Shown: positions 1 through 8,735, numbered from the stretch's first letter. The stretch: 20,741 nucleotides of DNA from an uncultured Brevundimonas sp. (GCA_946885435.1 CAMPGL010000019.1:1-20741), one strand, 5' to 3'. The notes: generated by a model from the letters alone, not told the origin. Numbers and translations are program-made.

Positions 1-292
1 GCAGCGAGATGCCGAAGTGGTCCGCGCCCTTCCAGCCCAGCTGGCGCATCAGCACGACCTCGTGGCGGTAGTCGCCGCCCATGCCGCCGTCCGCCTCGGG
101 CATCGAAAGGCCGAGCAGGCCCGCCTCGCCGGCCTGGGTCCACAGTTCGCGCGGGACGGAGCTGTCGGCGATCCACTGCTGCACCTTCTCGGGCGGCGCA
201 TGCTCGTCGATCCAGCGGCTCACGCTGTCGGAGAAGAGGGTGATCTCCTCCTCGGCCATGAAGTCGGGTTCGGGGACGTTGAGGACGTTCAT
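1..292 (-). CDS. Acyl-CoA dehydrogenase, N-terminal part (cut by window edge)
   Basis: Only the first 97 codons are in the window (ATG at 292-290); the rest lies to the left. The peptide begins MNVLNVPEPDFMAEEEITLF and continues with features of the all-helical N-terminal domain of acyl-CoA dehydrogenases: a helix ending in ERWxDEH-like residues (SRWIDEHAPP, about 24-33), then ELWTQAGEAGLLGLSMPEADGG (about 49-70), the usual 'G-L-x-x-x-x-x-P-E-x-x-G-G' turn, and a later RQLGWKG stretch. Family members oxidise an acyl-CoA to the trans-2-enoyl-CoA with FAD, passing electrons to ETF. The catalytic base and the substrate-specific region are outside the window, so chain-length preference cannot be judged. 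It lies 142 bp downstream of another acyl-CoA dehydrogenase on the same strand, with a palindromic repeat between them, and is probably read from the same promoter. A GGGAG Shine-Dalgarno-like stretch about a dozen bases upstream comes from the edge of the repeat element. Confidence 0.85.
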   Translation of the reverse strand, partial: MNVLNVPEPDFMAEEEITLFSDSVSRWIDEHAPPEKVQQWIADSSVPRELWTQAGEAGLLGLSMPEADGGMGGDYRHEVVLMRQLGWKGADHFGISL

Positions 293-303
293 CGCATCTA
301 CCG

Positions 304-428
304 GTCTCCCTCCCCTTCATGGGGAGGGTGGTCGCGCAGCGACCGGGTGGGGAACTTGGGTGCGGCAGGCGGCCCCACCCGGCTCGACGCGCGCGTCGAG
401 CTTCCCTCCCCATGAAGGGGAGGGAGAC
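304..428. repeat. Compound palindromic intergenic repeat (REP/MITE-like)
   Basis: The arms 304-328 and 404-428 are perfect 25-bp inverted repeats. Each arm is also a small hairpin (8-bp stem CCCTCCCC/GGGGAGGG around TTCAT in the left arm, ATGAA in the right). Between them lie a 6-bp stem hairpin at 330-344 (GGTCGC-GCA-GCGACC), an 8-bp inverted pair GGGTGGGG (345-352)/CCCCACCC (373-380), and a perfect 20-bp palindrome at 382-401. The element fills nearly all the 142 bp between two acyl-CoA dehydrogenase genes of the same operon. I recognise this type of sequence as a dispersed intergenic repeat in Caulobacterales and related genomes; that is from memory, not from a search. In RNA it would fold into a multi-branched structure and could stabilise the upstream mRNA or lower expression of the downstream gene. 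Confidence 0.85.
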
Positions 429-434
429 ACTTGA

Positions 435-2216
<1,782 letters not shown>

Positions 2217-2219
2217 GGA

Positions 2220-2699
2220 TCAGGCTCTCGCTTTGAAGGGCTGGGGATGGTCGGGGTTGAGCCGGGCCTTCAGCAGGCTGGCGTATTCGTCGGCGCCGGG
2301 GAGCAGGTCGGGGCGGTGCTCGGCGAGCTTTTCCTCCATCCACTGACAGGCCTCCTCGGCCGTCTGGATGGCGCCCTCGATGTCCTCGCGCTGCTGCTTG
2401 AGCGCCTCGATCTGGGCCCGATGGCGGCGGAGCGCCACCGCCATCTGATGGGCGTTGTGATCCTTGCGGTCGTAGAGATCCAGCATGTCCTGGATCTCCT
2501 GGAGGGTGAAGCCGATCCGGCGGCCCCTCAGGATCAGCTTGAGCCGCGCGCGATCCCGCGCGTCATAGACCCGCGTCTGGCCTTTGCGGGCAGGGGTCAG
2601 CAGACCCTTGTCCTCGTAGAAGCGCAACGCCCGCGCCGTCGCCCCGAACTCGCGGCACAGCTGGCGGATCGAATAGGTGCGATGATCGTCGGCGGACAT
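2220..2699 (-). CDS. MerR-family transcriptional regulator of the acyl-CoA operon
   Basis: This 159-residue cytoplasmic DNA-binding protein has a winged helix-turn-helix at residues 9-75: YSIRQLCREFGATARALRFYEDKGLL, the wing with a KGQTRVYDARDRARL segment, then the second helix pair with GFTLQEIQDMLDLYDR. A long amphipathic dimerisation helix follows (about 82-125, rich in Arg, Glu and Gln). A short C-terminal tail replaces a metal-binding domain; no CxxC or Cys pair expected of metal sensors is present beyond single cysteines. It is the first gene of a unit with two acyl-CoA dehydrogenases. The arrangement resembles LiuR-type MerR regulators, which control branched-chain amino acid and acyl-CoA degradation in proteobacteria, so an acyl-CoA-linked ligand is a reasonable inference. 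An operator-like palindrome sits 16 bp upstream of the start, suggesting autoregulation. Confidence 0.93.
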   Translation of the reverse strand: MSADDHRTYSIRQLCREFGATARALRFYEDKGLLTPARKGQTRVYDARDRARLKLILRGRRIGFTLQEIQDMLDLYDRKDHNAHQMAVALRRHRAQIEALKQQREDIEGAIQTAEEACQWMEEKLAEHRPDLLPGADEYASLLKARLNPDHPQPFKARA

Positions 2700-2714
2700 G
2701 GCTCGCCGTCATAA

Positions 2715-2732
2715 CTTGACGTGAACGTAAAG
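2715..2732. promoter_or_regulatory. Candidate MerR/LiuR-type operator
   Basis: The + strand reads CTTGACGT-GA-ACGTAAAG, two 8-bp half-sites around a 2-bp centre with 7 of 8 positions complementary. It lies 16-33 bp upstream of the MerR gene's ATG, where a promoter spacer or core would be. From memory, LiuR sites are palindromes built on ACGT half-sites flanked by A/T runs (roughly TTnACGT-ACGTnAA), which this matches well. It stands out as an AT-richer island in GC-rich sequence. Binding by the adjacent regulator is inferred. Confidence 0.6.
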
Positions 2733-2951
2733 GGAAGCCCTGCCGTGATCCGCCGCCTTCGGCAGGGCCGTCTGCGACGAAATACACGGCGCCCTAGCTA
2801 TTGGGCGGGAAATGGCCCATGTAGGGGCTTGTCGATCTCTGTCGCGTAACGCTCGTCCGCTCTGCATCGCGCACAGAGGTCTAAGCCATACTCTCAGACT
2901 CGACGGGACTGCAGGGGTTCTTTCCCTGAGCCACGCCATAGGAGACTGAAA

Positions 2952-3164
2952 ATGGCTAAAGGCACCGTCAAATGGTTCAACGCCACCAAGGGCTACGGCT
3001 TCATCGAGCCGTCGAACGGCGGTAAGGACGTGTTCGTTCACATCTCGGCCGTTGAACGTTCGGAACTGGGCCAGATCCACGAGGGTCAGGTTCTCAACTA
3101 CGAAGTCGAGCGCGACCCGCGCAGCGGCAAGGAATCCGCCGGTCAGCTGACCGCCGCGGAGTAA
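2952..3164 (+). CDS. Cold-shock domain protein (CspA family)
   Basis: This is a 70-residue single cold-shock domain, the standard length for the family. It shows the nucleic-acid-binding motifs KGYGFIE (RNP1, residues 13-19) and VFVHIS (RNP2, 27-32), and begins MAKGTVKWFNATKGYG. Such proteins bind single-stranded RNA or DNA and act as RNA chaperones in the cytoplasm. The ATG follows a clear AGGAGACTGAAA ribosome site. Upstream are about 250 bp with no gene, shared with the divergent MerR regulator. The cspA-side promoter could be placed up to 150 bp upstream, allowing the long structured 5' leader usual for cold-shock genes, but I cannot locate the start site. Hairpins and an intrinsic terminator follow the stop directly, so it is monocistronic. 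Which csp paralogue it is cannot be told, and cold induction is not shown by the sequence. Confidence 0.96.
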   Translation: MAKGTVKWFNATKGYGFIEPSNGGKDVFVHISAVERSELGQIHEGQVLNYEVERDPRSGKESAGQLTAAE

Positions 3165-3203
3165 GTCCTTCCGGGGAGCCTGGCTCCCCGGTCAAAGGTC
3201 TGG

Positions 3204-3240
3204 CGGCCGGTCTCCTCGCGGAGGCCGGCCGTTTTCTATT
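3204..3240 (+). terminator. Intrinsic terminator of the cold-shock gene
   Basis: A 12-bp stem (3204-3215 with 3220-3231, one T-G wobble) closed by a TCGC tetraloop is followed by TTTTC at 3232-3236. It is preceded by a second hairpin at 3171-3191 (CCGGGGAGC arms around a 3-base loop). The T-run abuts the stop codon of selO (CTA, 3236-3238), which converges from the other strand, so the stem also forms in the selO 3' end. There the following bases hold only a short T run (CCTTTGACC), and termination in that direction would be weaker. Confidence 0.9.
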
Positions 3241-4642
3241 GGGGCAGGTCGTAGGCCTCGCCCTGCAGCCGGACGCGCGCGACCTTGGCCTCGAAGGCGG
3301 ACCAGTCGTCGGCCTCGGCGATGGGGGCCCAGACGGCCTCGACCTCGTCGATGAGCATGGTCTCGGGGCCCGGCCACGCAAAAACGGGATGCGCCAGCCG
3401 CTCCGGGCGGTCCGGCTCATGCGCCGAGAGGGCCTCTTCGAACGCCACGAACGCCGGCCCGCGATAGATGTCCGAGTGCGGTCCCGACAGCGCACGATCG
3501 CGGGACGCGGACCCGCAGAACCAGTCGAAGACCAGAGGCTCGAAGCCCAGCGTCTCGCCGCCCTCGGCCATCAGGTCGAAGGTGGTCTCGATCAGGCGTT
3601 GGGCCGCCGCCTCGCCGGCGTCCTGAAGCCCGAAGCGGGCGCGGAAGGCGGCATGGCTCTCGCGGACGTAGGCGGGCCCGAACGCGTTCAGCGCCTCGAT
3701 CAGGGGCGCGTCCTCGCTGAGCGGTCTCAGCGTTCCAGCCAGCTGCTGCAGGTTCCAGAACACGGCTTCCGCCTGGCGGCCGAAGCTGTAGAGGCCGGTC
3801 CGGTCGAAATAGGCGGCGGTGAAGTTCGGATCGAGCTCCGGCAGGAAGCGCCAAGGCCCGTAGTCGAAACTCTCGCCGGTCACGTTCAGGTTGTCGGTGT
3901 TGAGCACCCCGTGCACGAACCCGGCCGCCGTCCAGCGGGCGACCAGCCGGGCGCTGGCCTCGACGATCGCGCGCAGCAGCTCTGCAGGTCCGCCGGCGTT
4001 CGGGTGATAGGTGGCGCGCAAGTGCTCGATCAGCTGGCCCAGAAGGTCCGTACGCTCGAAGAAGGCCAGCCGCTGGAAGGTCCCGATGCGCACATGGCTG
4101 TGCTGCAGCCGGACCATCACCGAGCCGCGCGTGGGGGAAGGTTCGTCGTGGCGTTCCAGCTCTTCGCCGGTCTCGACCAGACTGAGGATCCGGCAGGTCG
4201 GCACGCCCAGCGCCTGGAGCATCTCGGACGCCAGCACCTCGCGCACACCGCCCTTCAGCGTCAAGCGGCCGTCGCCGTCGCGCGACCAGGGCGTGCGGCC
4301 CGATCCCTTGGTCCCAAGGTCGAGCAGCCGGTCGCGATCGTCCCTCAGCTGCGCCGCCAGGAAGCCCCGGCCGTCGCCGATGTCGGGATTGTAGGAGCGG
4401 AACTGATGCCCGTGGTACCGCATCGCCCGCGGCTCCGGCTGACCCGGGAGGGGCTCGATTCGCGCGAAATGGGCCAGCCACTCCGCCTCGGTCAGCTCCG
4501 CCAGCCCGACGGTTTCCGCAGCCCGCTGGTCCCGCCAGCGCAGGATCGTCTGCGGAAACCTCGCCGCATCGACGGCGTCGGAGAACTCGTCGCCGAGCGC
4601 GGCGAAACGGGCGTCAGGGCGGTAAGCGGGGGAAAGCGGCAT
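3236..4642 (-). CDS. selO: Protein adenylyltransferase SelO (YdiU/UPF0061 family)
   Basis: SelO is a pseudokinase-fold enzyme that transfers AMP from ATP to Ser, Thr or Tyr of target proteins and is linked to redox stress. From the ATG at 4642 the product is 468 aa, against about 478 for E. coli YdiU. Visible family motifs include YHGHQFRSYNPDIGDGRG (76-93), the nucleotide-binding LGTKGSGRTPWSRDGDGR (109-126), HSHVRIGTFQR (181-191), and HGVLNTDNLNVTG (244-256) followed by DYGP (260-263). Asp250, Asn251 and Asp260 have the same spacing as the catalytic base and metal ligands described for the Pseudomonas enzyme (252, 253, 262). The reading frame is open 95 codons further upstream, but that segment is Pro/Arg-rich and unlike the family. 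The ATG at 4642 has a GCGAGGC site before it and starts the family's usual N terminus. No selenocysteine is present; most bacterial members lack it. Confidence 0.95.
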   Translation of the reverse strand: MPLSPAYRPDARFAALGDEFSDAVDAARFPQTILRWRDQRAAETVGLAELTEAEWLAHFARIEPLPGQPEPRAMRYHGHQFRSYNPDIGDGRGFLAAQLRDDRDRLLDLGTKGSGRTPWSRDGDGRLTLKGGVREVLASEMLQALGVPTCRILSLVETGEELERHDEPSPTRGSVMVRLQHSHVRIGTFQRLAFFERTDLLGQLIEHLRATYHPNAGGPAELLRAIVEASARLVARWTAAGFVHGVLNTDNLNVTGESFDYGPWRFLPELDPNFTAAYFDRTGLYSFGRQAEAVFWNLQQLAGTLRPLSEDAPLIEALNAFGPAYVRESHAAFRARFGLQDAGEAAAQRLIETTFDLMAEGGETLGFEPLVFDWFCGSASRDRALSGPHSDIYRGPAFVAFEEALSAHEPDRPERLAHPVFAWPGPETMLIDEVEAVWAPIAEADDWSAFEAKVARVRLQGEAYDLPQ

Positions 4643-4695
4643 GCCTCGCAGGTGAGGCTTCCCAGGTCGGCGCACAAGCGGGGCCGAAACGGAGT

Positions 4696-4726
4696 GGGCC
4701 CCGGCGAGGAGGGGTCGCCGGGGCCC
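4696..4726. other. Strong hairpin in the selO 5' leader
   Basis: A perfect 12-bp GC-rich inverted repeat (4696-4707 with 4715-4726) surrounds a 7-base loop. It lies 54 bp upstream of the selO start within the 274-bp divergent region between selO and the first peptide transporter. Neither side has a T-run: TTCGGCC follows on the + strand and ACTCCGTTTCGG on the - strand, so it is not a standard terminator. A weaker hairpin (AAGGTGAC/GTTACCTT, 4791-4809) lies nearer the transporter. I recognise no known riboswitch class and cannot place a promoter in this region. Confidence 0.6.
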
Positions 4727-4916
4727 TTCGGCCGGGTATCGCGGAGGGGAGCTGGGCCCCGGCCGGAACCATAAGAGGCGCTGCACGGCGAAGGTGACTG
4801 CGTTACCTTGCCTGTCCGGGAGAGGTACGGGCGCATGGCTCCGGCGGATGCGCGGGCCTTGCCTAGCGGCCGACTTTCGGCTCGATTGCGCGCCCTGTTG
4901 ATCTGGGAGGACCAGC

Positions 4917-6626
4917 GTGAGCGACACCGCAGCGGCCGCGGGCCGGAAGACTTTCCTCGGGCACCCGCGCGGCCTGGTCGTGCTGTTCTTCGCCGAAATG
5001 TGGGAGCGGTTCTCCTACTACGGCATGCGCGCGCTGCTGGTCCTGTTCCTGGTCCAGCACTTTTTGATGAGTCAGGGCGAGGCGGCCGGCACCTACGCCG
5101 CATACGCCGCGCTCGTGTACCTGCTGCCGATCGTCGGCGGAGCCATCGCCGACCGGTGGCTGGGAGCGCGAAAGGCCGTCACCATCGGCGCCCTGTTCCT
5201 CGTGGCGGGCCACTTCGCCATGGCATTCGAGGGCTCGGGCGGGCAGCAGTACATCACAGTCGGCGGACAGGAGTACGCGGTCGAGACCGTCGGCCGTGAC
5301 GAGAACCGCCAGGTCTTCGCCGTGCTCGGCGACGAACGCACCCCGATCTCCTTCGGCACGGACGGCCTGACGCGCGATCCCGCGCTGGACAGCTCCCTGC
5401 CGGCGGTCACCGCCCCGGATCAGTACGAGACCCGGATCGTCCGTGACATCACCGGCGAGGGCACGGTTCTGCTGGCCATGGCCCTGATCGTGGTGGGTGT
5501 CGGCTTTCTGAAGGCCAACATCTCCAACGTCGTGGGCGCCCTCTACGAGAAGGACGACCCGCGCCGCGACGCCGGCTTCACCTGGTTCTACGTCGGCATC
5601 AATCTGGGGTCCCTGCTGGCCAAGATCCTCTGCGGCTGGATCGGCCTGACCTACGGCTGGGCCTATGGCTTCGGCCTGGCGGGCATAGGCATGCTGCTCG
5701 GCCTCGTCGTCTTCCAGCTCGGCCAGCCCTGGCTGGAGGGCAAGGCCGGCCCGCCGCCCGAGATGGAGGGCAAGAAGGGCCTGCTGGGCATTCCCTACGG
5801 CGCCCTGTTCTCGATCGCCGGGATCGTGGCCGTCATCCCGACCTGGCTGCTGCTCCAGCGCCACGCCCTGGTCGAGACCAGCCTGACCATCCTGGGCCCG
5901 ACGATCTTCGTGGGCATGCTGATCTGGTCGGTCGTGGCCCTGCGCGGCGAGGTCCGTTCGCGCATGCTGGCGGCGCTGGTGCTGTGCATCTTCTCGGTCC
6001 TGTTCTGGATGCTGTTCGAACAGGCCGGGTCGTCCCTGACCCTGATGGCGCAGAACTCGGTGGTGATGCCGGACTTCATCAACGCGGCCCAGTCGAACCT
6101 GGTGAACCCGCTGATGATCGTCATCCTGGGGCCGCTGTTCGCCATCCTGTGGCAGGTGTTGGCCGCGCGCCGCGCCGAGCCCTCGACGCCGTTCAAGTTC
6201 GCCCTGGCCCTGATGATCATGGGCGGCAGCTTCGTGATGCTGGCCTGGGCGACCGCGACGCAGGCCAACGACCTGTTCAAGATCGCCTTCCTGTGGCTCG
6301 GCCTGACCTATGTGCTGCACACCATCGCCGAGCTGATGATCTCGCCGATCGGCCTGTCCATGATCACCAAACTCTCGGCGCCGCGGGTCATCGGCCTGAT
6401 GATGGGCGTCTGGTTCCTGTCGTCCTCACTGGCGCACGCCCTGGGCGGCATCGTCGCCAAGATGACGGCTACCGAGACCATCGGCGGCGTGGTGACCGAT
6501 CCGGCCGCGGCCCTGCGCACCTACGGCGAGGTCTACAACCTCTTCGGCTGGGTCGCGGTGGGTGTCGGAGTCCTCCTTCTGATCGGCACGCCGGTGCTCA
6601 AGAAGATGATGGCCGGGATCAAATAA
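4917..6626 (+). CDS. POT-family proton:oligopeptide symporter, copy 1 (569 aa)
   Basis: This inner-membrane major-facilitator transporter takes up di- and tripeptides with protons. The proton-coupling motif ExxERFxYYG is intact (Glu27, Glu30, Arg31, Tyr34, Tyr35) on TM1. The PTR2 signature FYVGINLGSL is at 224-233, and EQAGSSLTL (368-376) and AELMISPIGLSMITKL (471-486) are the expected C-domain motifs. About 12-14 hydrophobic helices span the chain. Between TM3 and TM4, residues about 106-180 form a polar insert (with RQVFAVLGDERTPISF) that by topology is periplasmic; the minimal family has only a short loop there. The start is GTG with GGGAGG six bases before it; no in-frame ATG fits the family N terminus. 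Its paralogue follows 125 bp downstream on the same strand. Substrate range is not readable from sequence. Confidence 0.94.
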   Translation: MSDTAAAAGRKTFLGHPRGLVVLFFAEMWERFSYYGMRALLVLFLVQHFLMSQGEAAGTYAAYAALVYLLPIVGGAIADRWLGARKAVTIGALFLVAGHFAMAFEGSGGQQYITVGGQEYAVETVGRDENRQVFAVLGDERTPISFGTDGLTRDPALDSSLPAVTAPDQYETRIVRDITGEGTVLLAMALIVVGVGFLKANISNVVGALYEKDDPRRDAGFTWFYVGINLGSLLAKILCGWIGLTYGWAYGFGLAGIGMLLGLVVFQLGQPWLEGKAGPPPEMEGKKGLLGIPYGALFSIAGIVAVIPTWLLLQRHALVETSLTILGPTIFVGMLIWSVVALRGEVRSRMLAALVLCIFSVLFWMLFEQAGSSLTLMAQNSVVMPDFINAAQSNLVNPLMIVILGPLFAILWQVLAARRAEPSTPFKFALALMIMGGSFVMLAWATATQANDLFKIAFLWLGLTYVLHTIAELMISPIGLSMITKLSAPRVIGLMMGVWFLSSSLAHALGGIVAKMTATETIGGVVTDPAAALRTYGEVYNLFGWVAVGVGVLLLIGTPVLKKMMAGIK

Positions 6627-6658
6627 GGGCCTCCCCGCCTCGCCAATCCGCGGCCCGG

Positions 6659-6691
6659 GCGGCCTTGGCCCTTGTAGGGTTAAGGCCGCCG
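6659..6691 (+). other. Long hairpin between the two transporter genes
   Basis: GGCGGCCTT (6659-6667) pairs with AAGGCCGCC (6683-6691). Inside it, two G-U wobbles and CCCT/AGGG (6670-6673/6677-6680) continue the helix, giving about 15 pairs closed by a TGT loop. There is no T-run after it (GTGCTGCATATG), so it is not a canonical terminator. It may be a processing or attenuation site that sets different levels for the two paralogues, or protect the 3' end of the first gene's mRNA. Confidence 0.6.
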
Positions 6692-6751
6692 TGCTGCATA
6701 TGTCCCCTTGGGCGCATAGGTGTTGGTGCGCGATAGCGAGGAGTACGGCCG

Positions 6752-8641
6752 TTGAGCACGACCGATACGGGGGGGGCAGTCACGCCCCGCAAGACGTTTC
6801 TGGGGCACCCGCGGGGGCTGGTGATCCTGTTCCTGACCGAGATGTGGGAGCGCTTCTCCTACTACGGCATGCGGGCCCTGCTGGTCCTGTATCTGACCCA
6901 GCACTTCCTGTTCGGTCCGGCGGAGGCCCAGGGCATCTACGCCGCCTACGCCGCTCTCGTTTACCTCATGCCGGTCATCGGCGGCATGATCGCCGACAAA
7001 TACCTGGGCTCTCGCCTGGCCGTGATCATCGGCGCGGTCCTGCTGGTGGCGGGCCACTTCACCATGGCCTTCGAGGGGCAGGGCGCGCGCGAATTCCTCA
7101 CCGTCAACGGCGTTGAATACCGGCTCGAAGTCGAGGGCCGTGACACCGACCGCCAGATCTTCGCGGTGAATGGCGATGAGCGGGTGCCGATCAGCATCTC
7201 GCCCGAAGGCATCTCCGTGGTGGGCGGCGAGACCTCGACCGTCGGCGCCGAGCCGTCCGCGGCCAACGCCGCCGACGCGGCCGCGCCCGCCACGGCGGAA
7301 GCCGTCACCGGCGAGACGCCCATCGGCGCCGCCGATCCCGCCGTCAACGCGGCCCAACAGGAGATCCCGGACGAGTCCGGCGCTCCGCTCGCCGAGGCCG
7401 CCGCGCCCGAAGGCTTCCCGGCCCAGATCGCGCCGGACGGCTACGAGCTGCGCACCGAGCGCGACCTGTCGACCGAACCAGTTCTGTTCCTCGCCCTGTC
7501 GCTGATCATCGTCGGCGTCGGCTTCCTGAAGGCGAACATCTCGACCGTCGTGGGCGCCCTCTACGACGAGAACGATCCCCGTCGGGACGGCGGCTTCACC
7601 ATCTTCTACGTGGGCATCAACCTCGGCGCCTTCCTGGCCACCTGGCTCTGCGCCTGGCTGGGCATCGCCTACGGCTGGGCCTACGGCTTCGGCCTGGCGG
7701 GCATCGGCATGCTGTTCGGCCTGGCGACCTTCCTGCTCGGCCAGTCCTGGCTTGAAGGCCGCGGCGGTCCGCCCGAGCCGATCCAGGGCCGCCGCATCCT
7801 TGGCGTGCCGCTGGTCCCGTTCTTCTGGATCGCCGGCCTGGTCGCCGTCATCCCGACCTGGCTGCTGATCCAGCGCCATGAGCTGATCGAGTCGGTCCTG
7901 CCCTGGGCCGCCGGCCTGATCTTCGCGGCGGTGGTCGGTTACACCCTGTTCCGTCTGAAGGGCGCCGAACGCAGCCGCATGCTGGTCGCCGAGGTGCTGA
8001 TCTTCTTCTCGGTCCTGTTCTGGGCCTTGTTCGAGCAGGCGGGCTCCTCGCTCACCCTGTTCGCCGACCAGTCGACCGAGATGCCGTCCTGGTTCAATGC
8101 CGCCATGACCCAGATGTTCAACCCGGGCATCATCATCATCGGCGGTCCGATCATGGCCGCCCTGTGGGTCTGGCTGGCCAAGCGGAACATGGAGCCCTCC
8201 ACCCCGGTGAAGTTCTCCTTCGGCCTGATGTTCGTCGGGTTCGGCTTCCTGGTGCTCATGTGGGCCGCCGGGAACATGGCCAATGCGGACTTCCGCGTGC
8301 CGCTGCTGTTCCTGTTCCTGACCTACTTCTTCCACACGGTGGGCGAGCTCTGCCTGTCGCCGGTCGGCCTGTCGATGATCACCAAGCTGTCGGTGGCGCG
8401 CGTGGTCGGACTGATGATGGGCGTGTGGTTCCTGTCCAGCTCGGTGGCGCACATCGTGGCCGGCATCATCGCCCAGGCCACGGCCACCAACACCGTGGCG
8501 GGGGTGGTCACCGACCCGCAGCTGGCGCTCAACACCTATGGCTCGATCTTCGGGACCATCGGCTGGGTCGGCGTTGGCGTCGGGGTCTTCCTGCTGCTCA
8601 TCTCGCCGCTCCTGAAGAAGGGGATGGCGGGCGTCCACTAA
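6752..8641 (+). CDS. POT-family proton:oligopeptide symporter, copy 2 (629 aa)
   Basis: It is a close paralogue of the preceding gene, colinear along its length: TFLGHPRGL, ExxERFxYYG (Glu30, Glu33, Arg34, Tyr37, Tyr38), FYVGINLGAF, EQAGSSLTLF and the C-terminal GVVTDP...TYG...GWVGVGVGVFLLL. It should transport peptides with protons across the inner membrane. The TM3-TM4 periplasmic insert (about 108-242) is some 60 residues longer than in copy 1. It shares the RDTDRQIFAVNGDERVPISI core, but residues about 157-222 are Ala/Pro/Glu-rich low complexity. The start is TTG, with GCGAGGAG about eight bases upstream; it aligns with the GTG start of copy 1, and the upstream ATG lies in another frame. 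A strong terminator follows 19 bp after the stop. The pair looks like an old tandem duplication in which the second copy expanded its external domain. Confidence 0.94.
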   Translation: MSTTDTGGAVTPRKTFLGHPRGLVILFLTEMWERFSYYGMRALLVLYLTQHFLFGPAEAQGIYAAYAALVYLMPVIGGMIADKYLGSRLAVIIGAVLLVAGHFTMAFEGQGAREFLTVNGVEYRLEVEGRDTDRQIFAVNGDERVPISISPEGISVVGGETSTVGAEPSAANAADAAAPATAEAVTGETPIGAADPAVNAAQQEIPDESGAPLAEAAAPEGFPAQIAPDGYELRTERDLSTEPVLFLALSLIIVGVGFLKANISTVVGALYDENDPRRDGGFTIFYVGINLGAFLATWLCAWLGIAYGWAYGFGLAGIGMLFGLATFLLGQSWLEGRGGPPEPIQGRRILGVPLVPFFWIAGLVAVIPTWLLIQRHELIESVLPWAAGLIFAAVVGYTLFRLKGAERSRMLVAEVLIFFSVLFWALFEQAGSSLTLFADQSTEMPSWFNAAMTQMFNPGIIIIGGPIMAALWVWLAKRNMEPSTPVKFSFGLMFVGFGFLVLMWAAGNMANADFRVPLLFLFLTYFFHTVGELCLSPVGLSMITKLSVARVVGLMMGVWFLSSSVAHIVAGIIAQATATNTVAGVVTDPQLALNTYGSIFGTIGWVGVGVGVFLLLISPLLKKGMAGVH

Positions 8642-8660
8642 GGGCTTCCGGCTCATGGAG

Positions 8661-8693
8661 AAGGGCGGCTGGCGCGATCCAGCCGCCCTTTTT
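8661..8693 (+). terminator. Intrinsic terminator after the transporter pair
   Basis: A perfect 12-bp stem (8661-8672 with 8679-8690, AAGGGCGGCTGG and its complement) around the loop CGCGAT runs into TTTTT (8689-8693). It is 19 bp after the stop of the second POT gene and well before the hydrolase gene at 8773, so it separates the two transcription units. Confidence 0.95.
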
Positions 8694-8725
8694 CATGCCT
8701 GAGGCGCAAATCCACTTCACAACGC

Positions 8726-8735
8726 AAAGTACTTT
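8726..8735. promoter_or_regulatory. AAAGTACTTT palindrome, possible operator
   Basis: A perfect 10-bp AT-rich palindrome sits 37 bp upstream of the hydrolase ATG, in the short segment between the terminator at 8693 and the gene. The surrounding stretch (AACGCAAAGTACTTTTCGTATTG) is the most AT-rich in the neighbourhood, as expected of a promoter. No adjacent regulator gene points to a binding protein, so the function is a guess. Confidence 0.35.

Noticed and set aside
2709..3080. A 123-codon minus-strand frame across the cold-shock gene
   Set aside because: It is antisense to a textbook cold-shock domain and runs through the operator and promoter region; it has no recognisable domain.
4740..4916. 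A possible S-adenosylhomocysteine-like or other riboswitch in the transporter leader
   Set aside because: A GAGGCGCTGC-like string and a short hairpin occur, but the rest of the known consensus and a suitable downstream gene (methionine-cycle enzyme) are missing.
4643..4927. A 95-codon N-terminal extension of selO
   Set aside because: It is Pro/Arg-rich, overlaps the first codons of the divergent transporter gene and a strong hairpin, and has no counterpart in SelO proteins. The ATG at 4642 fits the family length.
6680..8656. A 658-codon antisense frame across the second transporter
   Set aside because: Its low-complexity Gln/Asp/His/Arg-rich translation lacks any domain signature; the sense strand is a clear POT transporter.
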